Notes: generated by a model from the sequence alone, not told the origin. A stretch of 64,000 nt of DNA from Ramlibacter tataouinensis (GCF_001580455.1 NZ_CP010951.1:4737001-4801000); one strand, 5' to 3'. Counted from the first letter of the stretch, positions 24,207 through 33,161 are shown. Made by a program: numbers and translations.

Positions 24207-26699
24207 TCACACCTTCGTGATCTTCACGGCGCACTTCTTGAAGTCGGTCTGGAACGAGATCGGGTCGGTCGCGTCCAGCGTCACCTTGTTGATCAGCTGG
24301 CTGGCATCGAACCACGGCACGAACACCAGTCCGCGCGGTGGCTTGTTGCGCCCGCGCGTTTCCACCCGTGTCCGCATGCTGCCGCGCCGCGAGGCGATCT
24401 CCACCTCGGTGCCGCGCCGCACGCCCAGCGCCGCCGCATCCTCCGGATGCATGTAGCAGACCGCATTGGGCACCGCGCGCAGCAGTTCGGGCACCCGGCG
24501 TGTCATGGACCCCGAGTGCCAATGCTCGAGCACGCGTCCGGTGGAGAGCCAGAAGGGGAAGTCCTTGTCGGGCACTTCCGGGGGCGGCTCGTAGGGCAGC
24601 GCGTAGATGACCGCCTTGCCGTCCGGAAAGCCGTAGAACTGGAACCCGGTGCCGGCCTTGACGTAGGGATCCGAGCCCTCGCGGTAGCGCCACAAGGTTT
24701 CCTTGCCGTTGACGACCGGCCAGCGCAAGCCGCGTACCTTGTGGTAGGTGTCGAAGGGCGCGAGGTCATGGCCATGGCCGCGGCCGAAGGTCGCGTACTC
24801 CTCGAACAGGCCTTTCTGCACATAGAAACCGAAGGCCTTGGACTCGGCGTTGTCGTAGCCGGCTTCGATCTCGGAGAGCGGAAACTTGTTGACCTGGCCG
24901 TTTTCGTACAGCACCTGGAACAGCGTCTTGCCGCGGTACTCGGGCTTTTTGGCGATCAGTTCCTCAGGCCACACCTCGTCGATCTTGAAGCGCTTGGAGA
25001 ACTCCATCAGCTGCCACAGGTCCGAGCGCGCCTCGCCCGGGGCGTTGACCAGCTGGTGCCAGAAGTGGGTGCGGCGCTCGGCGTTGCCGTAAGCGCCCTC
25101 CTTCTCCACCCACATCGCCGCCGGAAGGATCAGGTCCGCCGCAACAGTGGTGACGGTGGGATAGGCATCGGACACGACGATGAAGTTGGCCGGGTTGCGG
25201 TAGCCGGGGTAGCCTTCCTGCATGAGGTTGGCTGCCGCCTGCATGTTGTTGTTGACCTGCACCCAATAGGCGTTGAGCTTGCCGTCCTTGAGCATGCGGT
25301 TCTGCAGCACCGCGTGATAGCCGGGCTTGTCGGGGATGGTGCCGTCCGGCAGTTTCCAGATGTGCTCGGTCTCCGCCCGGTGCTTGGGATTGGTCACCAC
25401 CATGTCGGCGGGCAAGCGGTGCGAGAAGGTGCCGACCTCGCGCGCCGTGCCGCAGGCCGAGGGCTGGCCGGTCAGCGAGAACGGGCTGTTGCCGGGCGTG
25501 GAAACCTTGCCCGTGAGCAGGTGGATGTTGTAGACGAGGTTGTTGCACCAGACGCCGCGGGTGTGCTGGTTGAAACCCATGGTCCAGAAGGACATCACCT
25601 TCACCTTGGGATCGGCGTACAGCTCGGCCAGCGCCTGCAGGCGATTCTTCGGCACACCGGTGAGCTTGGCGGTGTAGTCCAGGTCGTAGGTGGAAACGAA
25701 CTTCGCGAAGTCCTCGAAGCTGATGGGCTTGGAGCCGCCCGCATCGCCGGCATTCTTGGCAGCCTTCTGCAGCGGATGCTCGGGCCGCAGTCCGTAGCCG
25801 ATGTCGGCGTTGCCGAGCTTGAAGTTGGTGTGCTTGTTGACGAAGTCGCGGTTGACCCGGTTCGTCTGGATGATGTGGTTGGCGATGTAGTTGAGGATCG
25901 CCAGGTCGGTCTGCGGCGTGAAGGTGATTTCGATGTCGGCCAGTTCGTAGGAACGGGTCTCGAAAGGAGACATCACCACGACCTTGACGTTCTTGCCGGA
26001 CAGGCGCCGGTCGGTGACACGCGTCCACAGGATGGGGTGCATCTCGGCCATGTTGGCGCCCCACAGCACGAACGCGTCCGCGGCTTCGATGTCGTCGTAG
26101 CAGCCCGGGGGCTCGTCGGCGCCGAAGGTGCGCATCATCCCCTGCACCGCCGAGGCCATGCAGTGGCGCGCATTGGGATCGATGTTGTTGGAGCGGAAGC
26201 CCGCCTTCATCAGTTTCGAGGCGGCGTACCCTTCCCAAACCGTCCACTGGCCCGAGCCGAACATGCCGACCGCCGTCGGGCCCTTTTCCTTGAGCACGCG
26301 CTTGAATTGCGCGGCCATCACGTCGAAGGCCTGGTCCCAGGAGACGCGCTGGAATTCACCGTCCTTGGCGTATTGCCCGTTCTTCATGCGCAGCAGCGGC
26401 GTGGTCAGCCGGTCCTCGCCGTACATGATCTTGGACAGGTAGTAGCCCTTGATGCAGTTGAGGCCGCGGTTGACTTCGGCCTCGGGATCGCCGCGGCTGG
26501 CCACGATCCGGTTGTCTTTCACGCCGACCATCGCCCCGCATCCCGTGCCGCAGAAGCGGCACGGCGCCTTGGACCACTTGACGCTGGGGTCGGTTGCCGC
26601 GCTCGCACCCTGCGCCATCCCCGGCACCGGAATGCCCGCCGCCGCGCCGGCCGTGGCCGCCGCGGTCTGCCTAATGAAGTCCCTTCGGGTCGTTGGCAT
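24207..26699 (-). CDS. napA: Periplasmic nitrate reductase catalytic subunit NapA
   Basis: 830 aa, full length. The twin-arginine leader TTRRDFIRQTAAATAGAA is clear. The [4Fe-4S] ligands are C47, C50, C54 and C82, with the electron-relay lysine K84. The molybdenum ligand is C180 in NARHCMASAV. It holds a bis-MGD molybdenum cofactor and reduces nitrate to nitrite in the periplasm, receiving electrons from NapB. The start lies 29 nt inside napD, so the chaperone and enzyme are coupled. Confidence 0.97.
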   Translation of the reverse strand: MPTTRRDFIRQTAAATAGAAAGIPVPGMAQGASAATDPSVKWSKAPCRFCGTGCGAMVGVKDNRIVASRGDPEAEVNRGLNCIKGYYLSKIMYGEDRLTTPLLRMKNGQYAKDGEFQRVSWDQAFDVMAAQFKRVLKEKGPTAVGMFGSGQWTVWEGYAASKLMKAGFRSNNIDPNARHCMASAVQGMMRTFGADEPPGCYDDIEAADAFVLWGANMAEMHPILWTRVTDRRLSGKNVKVVVMSPFETRSYELADIEITFTPQTDLAILNYIANHIIQTNRVNRDFVNKHTNFKLGNADIGYGLRPEHPLQKAAKNAGDAGGSKPISFEDFAKFVSTYDLDYTAKLTGVPKNRLQALAELYADPKVKVMSFWTMGFNQHTRGVWCNNLVYNIHLLTGKVSTPGNSPFSLTGQPSACGTAREVGTFSHRLPADMVVTNPKHRAETEHIWKLPDGTIPDKPGYHAVLQNRMLKDGKLNAYWVQVNNNMQAAANLMQEGYPGYRNPANFIVVSDAYPTVTTVAADLILPAAMWVEKEGAYGNAERRTHFWHQLVNAPGEARSDLWQLMEFSKRFKIDEVWPEELIAKKPEYRGKTLFQVLYENGQVNKFPLSEIEAGYDNAESKAFGFYVQKGLFEEYATFGRGHGHDLAPFDTYHKVRGLRWPVVNGKETLWRYREGSDPYVKAGTGFQFYGFPDGKAVIYALPYEPPPEVPDKDFPFWLSTGRVLEHWHSGSMTRRVPELLRAVPNAVCYMHPEDAAALGVRRGTEVEIASRRGSMRTRVETRGRNKPPRGLVFVPWFDASQLINKVTLDATDPISFQTDFKKCAVKITKV

Positions 26700-26967
26700 C
26701 GGGAATCACCTCGTTCATGGCATCCAGGGTGTCGGCGCACTCGTAGACCAGGATGGCGGACAGCACGCCCTCGGTTTGCTGGATGCGGGCGACCTTGGAG
26801 ATCATTTCTTCAGCGGTGCCGGCCTCGAGGGTGACGACCAGCTTGCCGCTGTCGGACTTGGCGTGGACCTGGGCGCCTTCGATCGCCGCGATGACGTTCG
26901 AGACGAGCATCACGCGCTTCGGCGTGGAATGCACCACCAGGCTGGAGATGTGCAATTCGGCGGTCAC
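26671..26967 (-). CDS. napD: NapA Tat-signal chaperone NapD
   Basis: 98 aa ferredoxin-like small protein. Conserved features are HISSLVVHSTPKRVMLVSN, the helix IEGAQVHAKSDSGKLVVTLE and a C-terminal AILVYECAD strand. NapD binds the NapA twin-arginine leader and delays export until the cofactor is inserted. It overlaps the napA start by 29 nt. Confidence 0.94.
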   Translation of the reverse strand: MTAELHISSLVVHSTPKRVMLVSNVIAAIEGAQVHAKSDSGKLVVTLEAGTAEEMISKVARIQQTEGVLSAILVYECADTLDAMNEVIPDANDPKGLH

Positions 26968-26973
26968 CGGCCC

Positions 26974-27153
26974 TCAGCCTCCGGCAGGACCGGGCGGGCC
27001 CGCGAAGAGTTGATACATCCAGACGAGAAAGCCGTAGCCCGCGATGATGATGCCCGCAATCGCGGGCGCCATGACGACGGAAAGGAACAGGAAGCTGCGA
27101 AGCTCCTGTGCCTTCGTGTGGGGAGGCTCTTCAAACGGCTCGGGGCTGTTCAT
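26974..27153 (-). CDS. napE: Small membrane protein NapE
   Basis: 59 aa from ATG 27153. Acidic N-terminus (NSPEPFEEPPHTKAQELRSF), then one membrane helix (LFLSVVMAPAIAGIIIAGYGFLVW) and a short GPPGPAGG tail, matching NapE in size and motif. Role unknown but it is a conserved lead gene of nap operons. The napD start is 6 bp beyond its stop. The longer upstream open frame in phase is not supported. Confidence 0.88.
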   Translation of the reverse strand: MNSPEPFEEPPHTKAQELRSFLFLSVVMAPAIAGIIIAGYGFLVWMYQLFAGPPGPAGG

Positions 27154-27211
27154 CCACCATCTCCATCGGAACTGCCGCATTGTGCGCGGTCCACGCGAGC
27201 AAACGGGGAAA

Positions 27212-27240
27212 GTTTTATCGCACGCCCCCGTAGGTGTCAA
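27212..27240 (-). promoter_or_regulatory. Candidate sigma70 promoter of the nap-ccm operon
   Basis: On the minus strand a perfect -35 box TTGACA (27240-27235) is followed, after 17 bp, by TAAAAC (27217-27212) as a -10 box with 4 of 6 matches. It lies about 60 bp before the napE start. No clear FNR (TTGAT-N4-ATCAA) site was found between napE and the LysR gene. Confidence 0.6.
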
Positions 27241-27325
27241 ACGAGAAAACAGCCATCCTGTAGAGCTTGCGCCCCCTTGCGATGGATGGGCTCGCGCCCT
27301 CCTCAACCCAGCGTTGATCCGCGCT

Positions 27326-28222
27326 TCAACTCGCAAACCATCGAGACAGGTGTTCCACGAAGGCCTGCACGCGCAGGATGCCGGCATGCCGTGCGGGATA
27401 CACCGCGTAAATGTCCGCCGGCGGCGACTCCCAGGCCGCGAGCACATGCTGCAGGCGGCCGCTGCGCAGGTAGCGCGCGATGTCCCACTCCGCACGCAGC
27501 ACGATGCCCAACCCGTTCAGAGCCCAGTTCACCGCGACCTCGCCGTCGTTGGTGCTGAGTTTGCCGCGCATCCTCACGGTTTCGACGCGCTTGCCGCTGC
27601 GAAGGTGCAGCAGGCCCTGCGCTTCGTCGGCCTGGCGGATGGAGATGAGGTTGTGTCGCGCCAGGTCCAGCGGCGCGCGCGGCGTGCCGGCGCGCGCGAG
27701 GTAAGCCGGCGAGGCGCACAGCAGGCGCCGGTTGGGCGCCAGCCGGCGCGCGACCAGGCGCGAGTCCGGCGGCTCGCCGAAACGGATGCCGACGTCATAG
27801 GCTTCCTCGGTGATGGGCGGCGGGCTGGCCGAGAGCTGCAACTGCACTTCGATGCGCGGGTACTTGCGCGAGAAGCTCGCGATCGCCGGCCCGATCTGCA
27901 TGCGGCCGAAGCCGAGCGTGGCGTTCACGCGCAGCAGCCCGGCGGGTTCAGCATTCGCTCCCTGCAGCTCGCTTTCGAGCGACTCGATCTCCTCCAGGAT
28001 GCGGCGCGAGTTCTCCAGGTAGCTGCGGCCGTACTCGGTCAATGCCAGCCGGCGCGTCGTCCGGTGCAGCAGGCTGACCCCCAGCCGCGACTCCAGCCCC
28101 GACAGGCGCTTGCTGACCGCCGCGGTCGTGACCTGCAGCTCGCGCGCCGCCGCGGTCAGGCTGCCGCAGCGCACCAGCTGGCCGAAGAACTGCATGTCCT
28201 GCGAGGAGGTGACTTGCGCCAT
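27326..28222 (-). CDS. LysR-family transcriptional regulator
   Basis: 298 aa from ATG 28222; a TTG at 28240 would add six residues. N-terminal HTH: MQFFGQLVRCGSLTAAARELQVTTAAVSKRLSGLESRLGVSLLHRTTRRLALTEYG. The C-terminal effector domain begins LRVNATLGFGRMQIGPAI. It is divergent from a tartrate dehydrogenase gene and a Bug binding protein, which it probably regulates in response to tartrate or a related acid. Confidence 0.93.
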   Translation of the reverse strand: MAQVTSSQDMQFFGQLVRCGSLTAAARELQVTTAAVSKRLSGLESRLGVSLLHRTTRRLALTEYGRSYLENSRRILEEIESLESELQGANAEPAGLLRVNATLGFGRMQIGPAIASFSRKYPRIEVQLQLSASPPPITEEAYDVGIRFGEPPDSRLVARRLAPNRRLLCASPAYLARAGTPRAPLDLARHNLISIRQADEAQGLLHLRSGKRVETVRMRGKLSTNDGEVAVNWALNGLGIVLRAEWDIARYLRSGRLQHVLAAWESPPADIYAVYPARHAGILRVQAFVEHLSRWFAS

Positions 28223-28234
28223 TGTTGAAGCCAG

Positions 28235-28253
28235 ATTCAAGAATGCCTTGAAT
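28235..28253. promoter_or_regulatory. Candidate LysR operator palindrome
   Basis: ATTCAAG-AATGC-CTTGAAT is a perfect 7-bp inverted repeat with a 5-bp spacer in the divergent LysR/tartrate dehydrogenase gap, just ahead of the LysR start. The spacing does not give an exact T-N11-A box, so it may be a variant LysR site or another regulator's operator. Confidence 0.5.
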
Positions 28254-28310
28254 TTTGCCGCGGTTCGCGGCCCGTGGCACGCCTAAAGTCCGATCCAACA
28301 CGGAGACCCT

Positions 28311-29378
28311 ATGAAGACGTACAGGATCGCCTGCATTCCCGGCGACGGGATCGGCAAGGAAGTGGTGCCCGCCGGCCAGCAGGTGCTGCAGGTGCTGGCG
28401 GACGCCGGCGCTGCCTTCGGTTTTGAGTTCAGTTCCTTCGATTGGGGCGGCGACTACTACCGCGCGCACGGCCGGATGATGCCCGACGATGGCCTGGATG
28501 CCCTGCGCGGCATGGACGCCATCCTGTTCGGCTCGGCGGGCGACCCGCACATTCCCGACCACATCACCCTGTGGGGCCTGCGCCTGAAGATCTGCCAGGG
28601 CTTCGACCAGTACGCCAACGTGCGGCCCACGCGCATCCTGCCGGGCATCGCCACGCCGCTCCAGCGCTGCGGGCCCAAGGATCTCGACTGGGTCATCGTG
28701 CGCGAGAACTCCGAGGGCGAGTACGCCGGCGTCGGCGGCCGCGCCCACCAGGGCCATCCGATCGAGGTGGCGACCGACGTCAGCATGATGACGCGTGCCG
28801 GCGTGGAGCGCATCATGCGCTTCGCCTTCGGCCTGGCGCGCTCGCGCCCGCGCAGGCAGCTGACGGTGGTGACCAAGTCGAACGCGCAGCGCCACGCCAT
28901 GGTGATGTGGGACGAGATCGCGCTGCAGGTCAGCCGCGAGTTTCCTGACGTGAGCTGGGACAAGGAACTGGTGGACGCCTGCACCGCCCGCATGGTGAAC
29001 CGGCCGGCTTCGCTCGACACCCTGGTCGCCACCAACCTGCACGCCGACATCCTGAGCGACCTGGCGGCGGCGCTCGCCGGCAGCCTGGGCATCGCGCCCA
29101 CGGGCAACATCGACCCCGAGCGGCGCTACCCCAGCATGTTCGAACCCATCCACGGCTCGGCCTTCGACATCATGGGCAAGGGGCTGGCCAATCCGGTCGG
29201 CACCTTCTGGAGTTGCGTCATGCTGCTGGAGCATCTGGGAGAGCGCGAGGCGGCCGCCAAACTGATGCGTGCCGTCGAATCGGTCACCGCGGACGCCCGC
29301 CTGCATACTCGCGATTTGGGTGGCACCGCCACCACCGCGCAAGTCACCGAAGCAGTCTGCCAGCGACTGAGATCCTAG
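28311..29378 (+). CDS. Tartrate dehydrogenase/decarboxylase-type isopropylmalate dehydrogenase family enzyme
   Basis: 355 aa. Isocitrate/isopropylmalate dehydrogenase fold with IACIPGDGIGKEVV at the start, VIVRENSEGEYAGVGG, the metal-binding region TNLHADILSDLAAALAGSLG and FEPIHGSAFDIMGKG. The short DHITLWGLRLKICQGFDQYANVRP segment is characteristic of the TtuC/D-malate-tartrate branch. It would oxidise tartrate or D-malate with NAD+. Neighbours (LysR, Bug protein) fit uptake and catabolism of such an acid. Confidence 0.9.
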   Translation: MKTYRIACIPGDGIGKEVVPAGQQVLQVLADAGAAFGFEFSSFDWGGDYYRAHGRMMPDDGLDALRGMDAILFGSAGDPHIPDHITLWGLRLKICQGFDQYANVRPTRILPGIATPLQRCGPKDLDWVIVRENSEGEYAGVGGRAHQGHPIEVATDVSMMTRAGVERIMRFAFGLARSRPRRQLTVVTKSNAQRHAMVMWDEIALQVSREFPDVSWDKELVDACTARMVNRPASLDTLVATNLHADILSDLAAALAGSLGIAPTGNIDPERRYPSMFEPIHGSAFDIMGKGLANPVGTFWSCVMLLEHLGEREAAAKLMRAVESVTADARLHTRDLGGTATTAQVTEAVCQRLRS

Positions 29379-29414
29379 TCACTGGACTAGTGTTTAACCC
29401 GAAGGAGACAAGGC

Positions 29415-30377
29415 ATGAAAAAGATCGTGATCGGATTCTCACTGGCCACGCTTGCCGCGCTGGCGCCCCTGGCGCAGGCGCAGCAGCTGCCGTGCCCGGA
29501 CAAGAACGTGCTGTACTGGCAGGCCTTCCCGCCCGGCGGCGAGTCGGACCTGTCGGCGCGTCACCAGCAACTGGTGCTGAAGAAGAAGTGCCCGGCCATC
29601 GAGGCCATCATCCAGTACAAGGCCGGCGCCGGCGGCGCTCTCATGTGGTCGCAGATGAACCAGCTGCCCGCCGACGGGGTGAACGTGGTGGGCGTCAACC
29701 TGCCGCACATCGTGTTCCAGCCGATCGAGGGCCAGGTGCAGTACAAGACCGGCGATGTCACGCCGGTGTTCTGGTTCCACTTCACGCCCGACATCCTTGT
29801 CGTGCCGGCGCAAAGCGCGATCAAGAACTTCCAGGACTTCGTCGCTGCGGCCAAGGCCAGCCCCGGCAAGCTCAGCCTGGGTGGATCGGGCCAGTTCTCC
29901 GCCAACCACGCCGCGCATGAGCGCCTGAATGCGGCCTTCGGCGTCAAGACCGTCTACGTGCCCTTCAAGGGCACGGGCGACATGGCGACCTCGGTGCTGG
30001 GCGCGCAGGTGGACGGCGCCATGACCTACACGCCCTTCGCCATCAACAATAAGGAGCGGGTGCGTCCGCTCGCAGTGGCGATGGAAACGCGCCATCCGCT
30101 GCTGCCGGACGTGCCCACCTTCAAGGAGCTGGGCGTGGACTGGGTGGACGGCGCCTACCGCGGCATCGGCGTGCCGAAGTCGACCTCGCCCGAGGCCCGC
30201 AAGAAGCTGTCGGACCTGTGGCGCGCGCTGAACAACGACCCCGAGATGAAGGAACTCGCGGCCAAGAACGGCTTCGAGCTGGTGAACGTCGGCCTCGAGG
30301 AAATGGATGCCTTCATGGCCGGCAAGGTCAAGCTCTACACCGAGGGCGCAGCCCGCATGGGCCTGGGCAAGAAGTAA
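29415..30377 (+). CDS. Bug/TctC-family substrate-binding protein
   Basis: 320 aa. Signal peptide KKIVIGFSLATLAALAPLAQA, then mature sequence with YWQAFPPGGESDLSARHQQL, SAIKNFQDFVAAAKASPGKLSLGG and VPTFKELGVDWVDGAYRGI, typical of Bug proteins though with an unusual Cys pair (LPCPD and KKKCPA). AAGGAG precedes ATG 29415. It lies 36 bp after the tartrate dehydrogenase gene and likely binds the same dicarboxylate; no TctA/B genes adjoin. Confidence 0.9.
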   Translation: MKKIVIGFSLATLAALAPLAQAQQLPCPDKNVLYWQAFPPGGESDLSARHQQLVLKKKCPAIEAIIQYKAGAGGALMWSQMNQLPADGVNVVGVNLPHIVFQPIEGQVQYKTGDVTPVFWFHFTPDILVVPAQSAIKNFQDFVAAAKASPGKLSLGGSGQFSANHAAHERLNAAFGVKTVYVPFKGTGDMATSVLGAQVDGAMTYTPFAINNKERVRPLAVAMETRHPLLPDVPTFKELGVDWVDGAYRGIGVPKSTSPEARKKLSDLWRALNNDPEMKELAAKNGFELVNVGLEEMDAFMAGKVKLYTEGAARMGLGKK

Positions 30378-30381
30378 GGCA

Positions 30382-31029
30382 CTAGGGCGTCCTGCGCAGG
30401 ACCACGTGCATGGCGCGCTCGCCCATGGTCGATTCCGTGCAGTGGTAGCCCAGTGAACGCAGGTCGAGGCCCTGGAACGGGGCCTCGCCGCTGCCCAGCA
30501 GCACCGGCCGCACCGCCAGATGAAGCTGGTCGATCAGGCCGGCCTGCAGGTACTGGCGAACGGTAGCAGCGCCGCCGCCCAGGCGCACGTCGCGACCGCC
30601 GGCCGCGGCCCGGGCGCGCTGCAGCGCGGCCTGGATGCCGTCGGTCACGAAGTGGAACACCGTGCCGCCCTTCATCTCGATCGGCGCGCGCGCATGGTGC
30701 GTCAGCACGAAGACGGGCACGTGGTAGGGAGGCTCCTCGCCCCACCAGCCCTTCCAGCTGTCGTCCGGCCAGGGGCCGCGCACCGGGCCGAACATGTTGC
30801 GCCCCAGGATCCACGCGCCGATGTTGTGGAAGCCCTGTTCGGCCATCCGGTTGTCGGCGCCGGTCTCACCGCCGTCCTGGCCGTGCATCTTGCGCCACTC
30901 CCGCGTATGGAGCATCCAATCCATCATCTCCCTGCCACCGACGCCGAGCGGGTTCTGCAGACCCTGGTCGGGCCCGGCGCCGAAGCCGTCGAGGGAGAGC
31001 GTGAAGCTCTGGACGCGAAGTTGGGACAT
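30382..31029 (-). CDS. RibD-C/dihydrofolate-reductase-like domain protein
   Basis: 215 aa. Start LRVQSFTLSLDGFGAG, WILGRNMFGPVRGPWP, VFVLTHHARAPIEMKGGTVFHFV, then the NADPH-binding glycine run DVRLGGGAATVRQYLQAGLIDQLHLAV: all features of the RibD C-terminal (YyaP/YwjB) family. It is probably an NAD(P)H-dependent reductase of unknown substrate. Convergent with the Bug gene, the stops only 4 bp apart. Confidence 0.87.
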   Translation of the reverse strand: MSQLRVQSFTLSLDGFGAGPDQGLQNPLGVGGREMMDWMLHTREWRKMHGQDGGETGADNRMAEQGFHNIGAWILGRNMFGPVRGPWPDDSWKGWWGEEPPYHVPVFVLTHHARAPIEMKGGTVFHFVTDGIQAALQRARAAAGGRDVRLGGGAATVRQYLQAGLIDQLHLAVRPVLLGSGEAPFQGLDLRSLGYHCTESTMGERAMHVVLRRTP

Positions 31030-31104
31030 GAGGACTCCTGGACGAGGCGTTGAAGGCGCGCCTCATGTTAGGCCGATTCGGAAAGACTGCTCAGGATCGG
31101 CTGC

Positions 31105-32607
31105 TCATTCCTTGCCCACCCTGAGCGGGACGAACGCGCTGGCCTCGCCGCGCCGCACCAGCAAGGCGATGGTTTCGCCGGGCGCGACCTTGGCGACCTG
31201 TCGCTTGAACTCGTCCAGGCTCTTGAAGCTCTGGTTGTTGACGGCGACCACGACGTCCCCGCGTTGCAGTGGGGCATCGGCGTTCACACCGGACACGCCT
31301 TCGACCAGCAGGCCGTAGTCGATCCCGAGGGCGCGCCGCCCGGCTTGCGGCAATTCCCTCACGGCCAGGCCGAGGCTGCCGCTGCCTTGCCGGGTGGATG
31401 CGTTCCCGGACGGAACGCGCCTGGCCTCTTCTGGCGGCAGCGGTACCGCGCCGACCGTGGCTTTCAGCGTACGGCCCGCTGCGTCGCGCCAAACCTCGAC
31501 GTCCACCACGCTGCCCGGCTTCGTCCGCGCCACCAGGCGCGGCAAGTCGGCGGCCTCGGCGACGTCCTTGCCGTCGAAGCGCAGAATCACGTCGCCGGAC
31601 GCGAGGCCCGCCTTGTCCGCCGGTCCGCCACGGTCCACCAGGGTGACCAGGGCGCCGCGCGCGTCCGTCAGCTTGAACGATTGCGCCAGCTGGCTGCTCA
31701 TCTCCTGGATGCCCACGCCCAGCCGTCCCCGGGTGACATGTCCCTCGGTGCGCAGCTGCTGCGCGACGTCCATGGCCACCGATATCGGAATCGCGAAGGA
31801 CACCCCAAGGTAGCCTCCGGTGGGGCTGTAGATCTGCGAGTTGATGCCCACAACTTCGCCGCGCGTGTTGAGCAGCGGACCGCCCGAATTGCCTGGGTTC
31901 ACCGCCACGTCGCTCTGGATGAAAGGCACATAGATCTCGTCGGGCAGCGAGCGCTCCTTGGCGCTCACGATCCCGGCGGTGATGGTGTTGGCGAAGCCGA
32001 ACGGCGAGCCGATCGCGGCCACCCACTCGCCGGCCTTCAGCTTGTCCGAATCGCCCAGTGTCACCACCGGCAGGTTGGCGGCCTCGACCTTCAGCAGCGC
32101 GACATCGCTCTGCCGGTCGAGGCCGATGACCTTGGCCTTGTACTCGCGCTTGCTGCCGGGCAGGAGCACCGTCACCTGGTCGGCACCGGCCACCACGTGC
32201 GCATTGGTCAGCACGTAACCCTGGGCGTCGATGACGAAGCCCGAGCCGATGCCGCGCGTGGGGACTTCCTGCTGCCGCGGCGGCCTGAAGCGGCGGAAAT
32301 ACTCCCGCAGCGGATCGCCCGGGCCCTGGCCCACGGCATCGGACGCCGGGTCGCGCATGCCGCTGGTCGTGACGTTGACCACCGCCGGGCCGACCCGTTC
32401 GACCAGCGCGGTGAAGTCCGGCGGGACGACGGCAGCGGATGCGGCGGCGGCCGGCGACACCGCCTGCTGTGCCTGCGGCGCGGTCGGAGCCGGCGCGCTC
32501 TCAGCCGCCTTCGGCGTGGGCGGCGCCTGGGGAGGTCGCGGCTCGCACGCGGCCAGGACCGTGACCGCAAGTGTCAGGACGGAAAGCTGTGAAAGCGTTC
32601 GCCTCAT
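31105..32607 (-). CDS. Do/HtrA-type serine protease with lipoprotein signal
   Basis: 500 aa from ATG 32607 (AGGAG upstream on the minus strand). The N-terminus ends in a lipobox, VLAAC, with Cys21 predicted lipidated, followed by a Pro/Ala linker. Catalytic triad H137 (TNAHVV), D168 (QSDVALLK) and S241 (GNSGGPLLN) is intact. Two PDZ domains follow (GRLGVGIQEMSSQLAQSF and the C-terminal GLLVEGVSGVNADAPLQRGDVVVAVN). It would degrade or refold misfolded periplasmic proteins from a membrane-tethered position; most DegP/DegQ homologues are soluble. Confidence 0.92.
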   Translation of the reverse strand: MRRTLSQLSVLTLAVTVLAACEPRPPQAPPTPKAAESAPAPTAPQAQQAVSPAAAASAAVVPPDFTALVERVGPAVVNVTTSGMRDPASDAVGQGPGDPLREYFRRFRPPRQQEVPTRGIGSGFVIDAQGYVLTNAHVVAGADQVTVLLPGSKREYKAKVIGLDRQSDVALLKVEAANLPVVTLGDSDKLKAGEWVAAIGSPFGFANTITAGIVSAKERSLPDEIYVPFIQSDVAVNPGNSGGPLLNTRGEVVGINSQIYSPTGGYLGVSFAIPISVAMDVAQQLRTEGHVTRGRLGVGIQEMSSQLAQSFKLTDARGALVTLVDRGGPADKAGLASGDVILRFDGKDVAEAADLPRLVARTKPGSVVDVEVWRDAAGRTLKATVGAVPLPPEEARRVPSGNASTRQGSGSLGLAVRELPQAGRRALGIDYGLLVEGVSGVNADAPLQRGDVVVAVNNQSFKSLDEFKRQVAKVAPGETIALLVRRGEASAFVPLRVGKE

Positions 32608-32860
32608 GGGGATCTCCTGGAAATGTGTCGGCGCGCTTGAGCCTGGAGGGCATGCGCGCGCGTCCATGAATGCTTATCCCCCGGCAGGCGGTGGCCGGCA
32701 CGAAGGGCGTTTTCGGAACCCGCTGTAGGCGCGTCCGACCCCCGCATGGATACGCGGGCGGGCGAGCTCAAGCCCGGCAGCGCCCAACGGTCGGGCAAGC
32801 CCGCCCCAGCAAGCCACCACATGGGAAGATGGGACTTCAGCGACCCAGGGGAGCTCGAGC

Positions 32861-33133
32861 ATGCAATGCCCTGTCTGTAAGACCGTGAACCTCACCATGG
32901 CGGAACGAAGCGGAATCGAGATCGACTATTGCCCGCAGTGCCGCGGCGTATGGCTCGATCGCGGCGAACTCGACAAGATCATCGACCGTGCGGCGCCACA
33001 GGCGGCGCCCGCAGCCGTGCAGCACCAAGCGCCACCACCGCAATACCCCGCCGCCGCGCCCCAGGGCAGCGGCGGCTACTACAGGAAGAAGAAGCGCGAG
33101 GGCTTCCTCGGCGAGCTGTTCGACTTCGATTGA
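32861..33133 (+). CDS. Zinc-ribbon (TFIIB-type) small protein
   Basis: 90 aa. Two Cys pairs form a zinc ribbon: CPVC at residues 3-6 and CPQC at about 24-27, in the zf-TFIIB context YCPQCRGVWLDRGELDKIID. A disordered Ala/Pro/Gln linker and a basic-aromatic tail (YYRKKKREGFLGELFDFD) follow, as in many bacterial members. Function unknown, possibly nucleic-acid or protein binding. Confidence 0.85.
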   Translation: MQCPVCKTVNLTMAERSGIEIDYCPQCRGVWLDRGELDKIIDRAAPQAAPAAVQHQAPPPQYPAAAPQGSGGYYRKKKREGFLGELFDFD

Positions 33134-33161
33134 GCGTGCAGCGCCAAATCGCCGGCCCGCC

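Noticed and set aside
24012..26834. Very long plus-strand open frame across napB/napA
   Set aside because: Antisense shadow of napA, which has all cofactor ligands; composition is typical of reversed G/C-biased codons.
27154..27325. Possible FNR box upstream of napE
   Set aside because: The only similar stretch, near 27312, has a 6-bp spacer and lies at the end of the LysR gene; no TTGAT-N4-ATCAA match was found.
30389..30402. GTCCTGCGCAGGAC palindrome as a terminator between convergent genes
   Set aside because: It lies inside the coding end of the RibD-C-like gene, has no loop or T-tract, and such G/C palindromes are common here.
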